Positions 6,385 through 6,756 of a stretch of 6,756 nt of DNA are shown here, in pieces. Positions within the stretch are counted from its first letter, which is position 1, and each line of letters starts with the position of its first letter. A program made the translations under genes and the position numbers. Source of the stretch: Micavibrio sp. (GTDB taxonomy: Bacteria; Pseudomonadota; Alphaproteobacteria; Micavibrionales; Micavibrionaceae); NCBI GenBank assembly GCA_027066695.1, contig JAMONE010000211.1, forward strand, positions 1 through 6,756, read 5' to 3'. Below the pieces are notes generated by a model. It was not told the origin of the DNA and made no database searches. It saw nothing but the letters and a program-made list of their open reading frames with translations.

Positions 6385-6756
6385 TTAATTTGTTAATCCA
6401 TTTGATACGGCTTCATAGCATGCTTTGGCAAGTGTTTTTCTGTTTTCGAAGTCATGTGCTTTTAATGGCTCGTGAAAATTAAGCGAGATAACCGCGCCAC
6501 TGCTTTGTGCAAACCGCCATAAATGCTCGCCTAATGGAGTGTCCATATTGATATGCCATGAATATAAGTCGCGGGTTTCTTGCGTCTCAACAGGCTTGCC
6601 GTCAACGCTTTGCATTTTTAATGTAAATGGCTGCACGTATATATCTTTCAAATTTTCTTTCATAGCGATAGAAAATAAGCTGGATTTAAAGGGGATAACT
6701 TCTTTGCCATCTGTAGATGTTCCCTCGGGGAAGATAATCAGGCTTTTCCCATCATT
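6385..6756 (-). CDS. plsC: 1-acyl-sn-glycerol-3-phosphate acyltransferase (PlsC family), C-terminal part, cut by the window edge
   Basis: This is a lysophosphatidic acid acyltransferase-like enzyme, which would transfer a fatty acyl chain to the sn-2 position of 1-acyl-glycerol-3-phosphate at the inner membrane during phospholipid synthesis. The reading frame is open through the right edge, so the 123 visible residues lack the N-terminal part, including the catalytic HX4D motif. An internal ATG at 6663 is not the real start. Upstream of it the frame encodes SLIIFPEGTSTDGKEV, which carries acyltransferase block III (FPEGT), the part that contacts the phosphate of the acceptor. Block IV follows as IYVQPFTL. 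The tail (GEHLWRF, then NFHEPL and ENRKTLAKACYEAV) is typical of alphaproteobacterial PlsC-like proteins. The exact acceptor (lysophosphatidate or another lysolipid, such as ornithine lipid) cannot be told from this part. The stop is followed 17 bases later by the next gene, suggesting co-transcription. Confidence 0.9.
   Translation of the reverse strand, partial: NDGKSLIIFPEGTSTDGKEVIPFKSSLFSIAMKENLKDIYVQPFTLKMQSVDGKPVETQETRDLYSWHINMDTPLGEHLWRFAQSSGAVISLNFHEPLKAHDFENRKTLAKACYEAVSNGLTN

Noticed and set aside
6385..6663. A separate 92-residue protein starting at ATG 6663
   Set aside because: The frame stays open upstream to the window edge and encodes the FPEGT block of the PlsC family, so this is the tail of a larger acyltransferase.

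Overview
The window comes from a Gram-negative bacterium, most likely a low-GC alphaproteobacterium. The evidence is a set of lipid A-Kdo genes (waaA, lpxK, lpxL) together with a small protein of the DUF3126 type, which as far as I know is confined to Alphaproteobacteria. The DNA looks AT-rich by eye. I cannot name the genus. No tRNA, rRNA, CRISPR array or insertion sequence is visible.

All eight genes lie on the minus strand and are tightly packed, so transcription runs from the right edge to the left. In that order they are: the C-terminal part of a PlsC-type acyltransferase (cut by the window edge); a 73-residue DUF3126 protein; a small secreted protein with a calcium-loop-like motif; a 488-residue exported, cysteine-containing protein; a 99-bp gap holding a six-copy pentanucleotide repeat and a possible promoter; a 313-residue paralogue of the 488-residue protein; and then waaA, lpxK and lpxL. 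Apart from the 99-bp gap, neighbouring genes overlap or are separated by 5 to about 25 bases. This suggests one operon, or two head-to-tail units with an internal promoter at about 4163-4192.

The left half (1-3144) is standard outer-membrane biogenesis. LpxK phosphorylates the lipid A disaccharide, WaaA adds Kdo, and LpxL adds a secondary acyl chain. The right edge adds phospholipid acylation (PlsC). All of these act at the inner membrane.

The unusual part is 3159-6140. It holds three exported proteins with no function I can assign, set between phospholipid and lipid A genes. Two of them share a cysteine framework and an identical 15-residue motif (KPDSVLEYTCFDQLV). Eight of its 15 codons differ silently between the two genes, so the family is old and held by selection on the protein. 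This paralogue pair and the repeat in front of the second copy are the best candidates for something undescribed.
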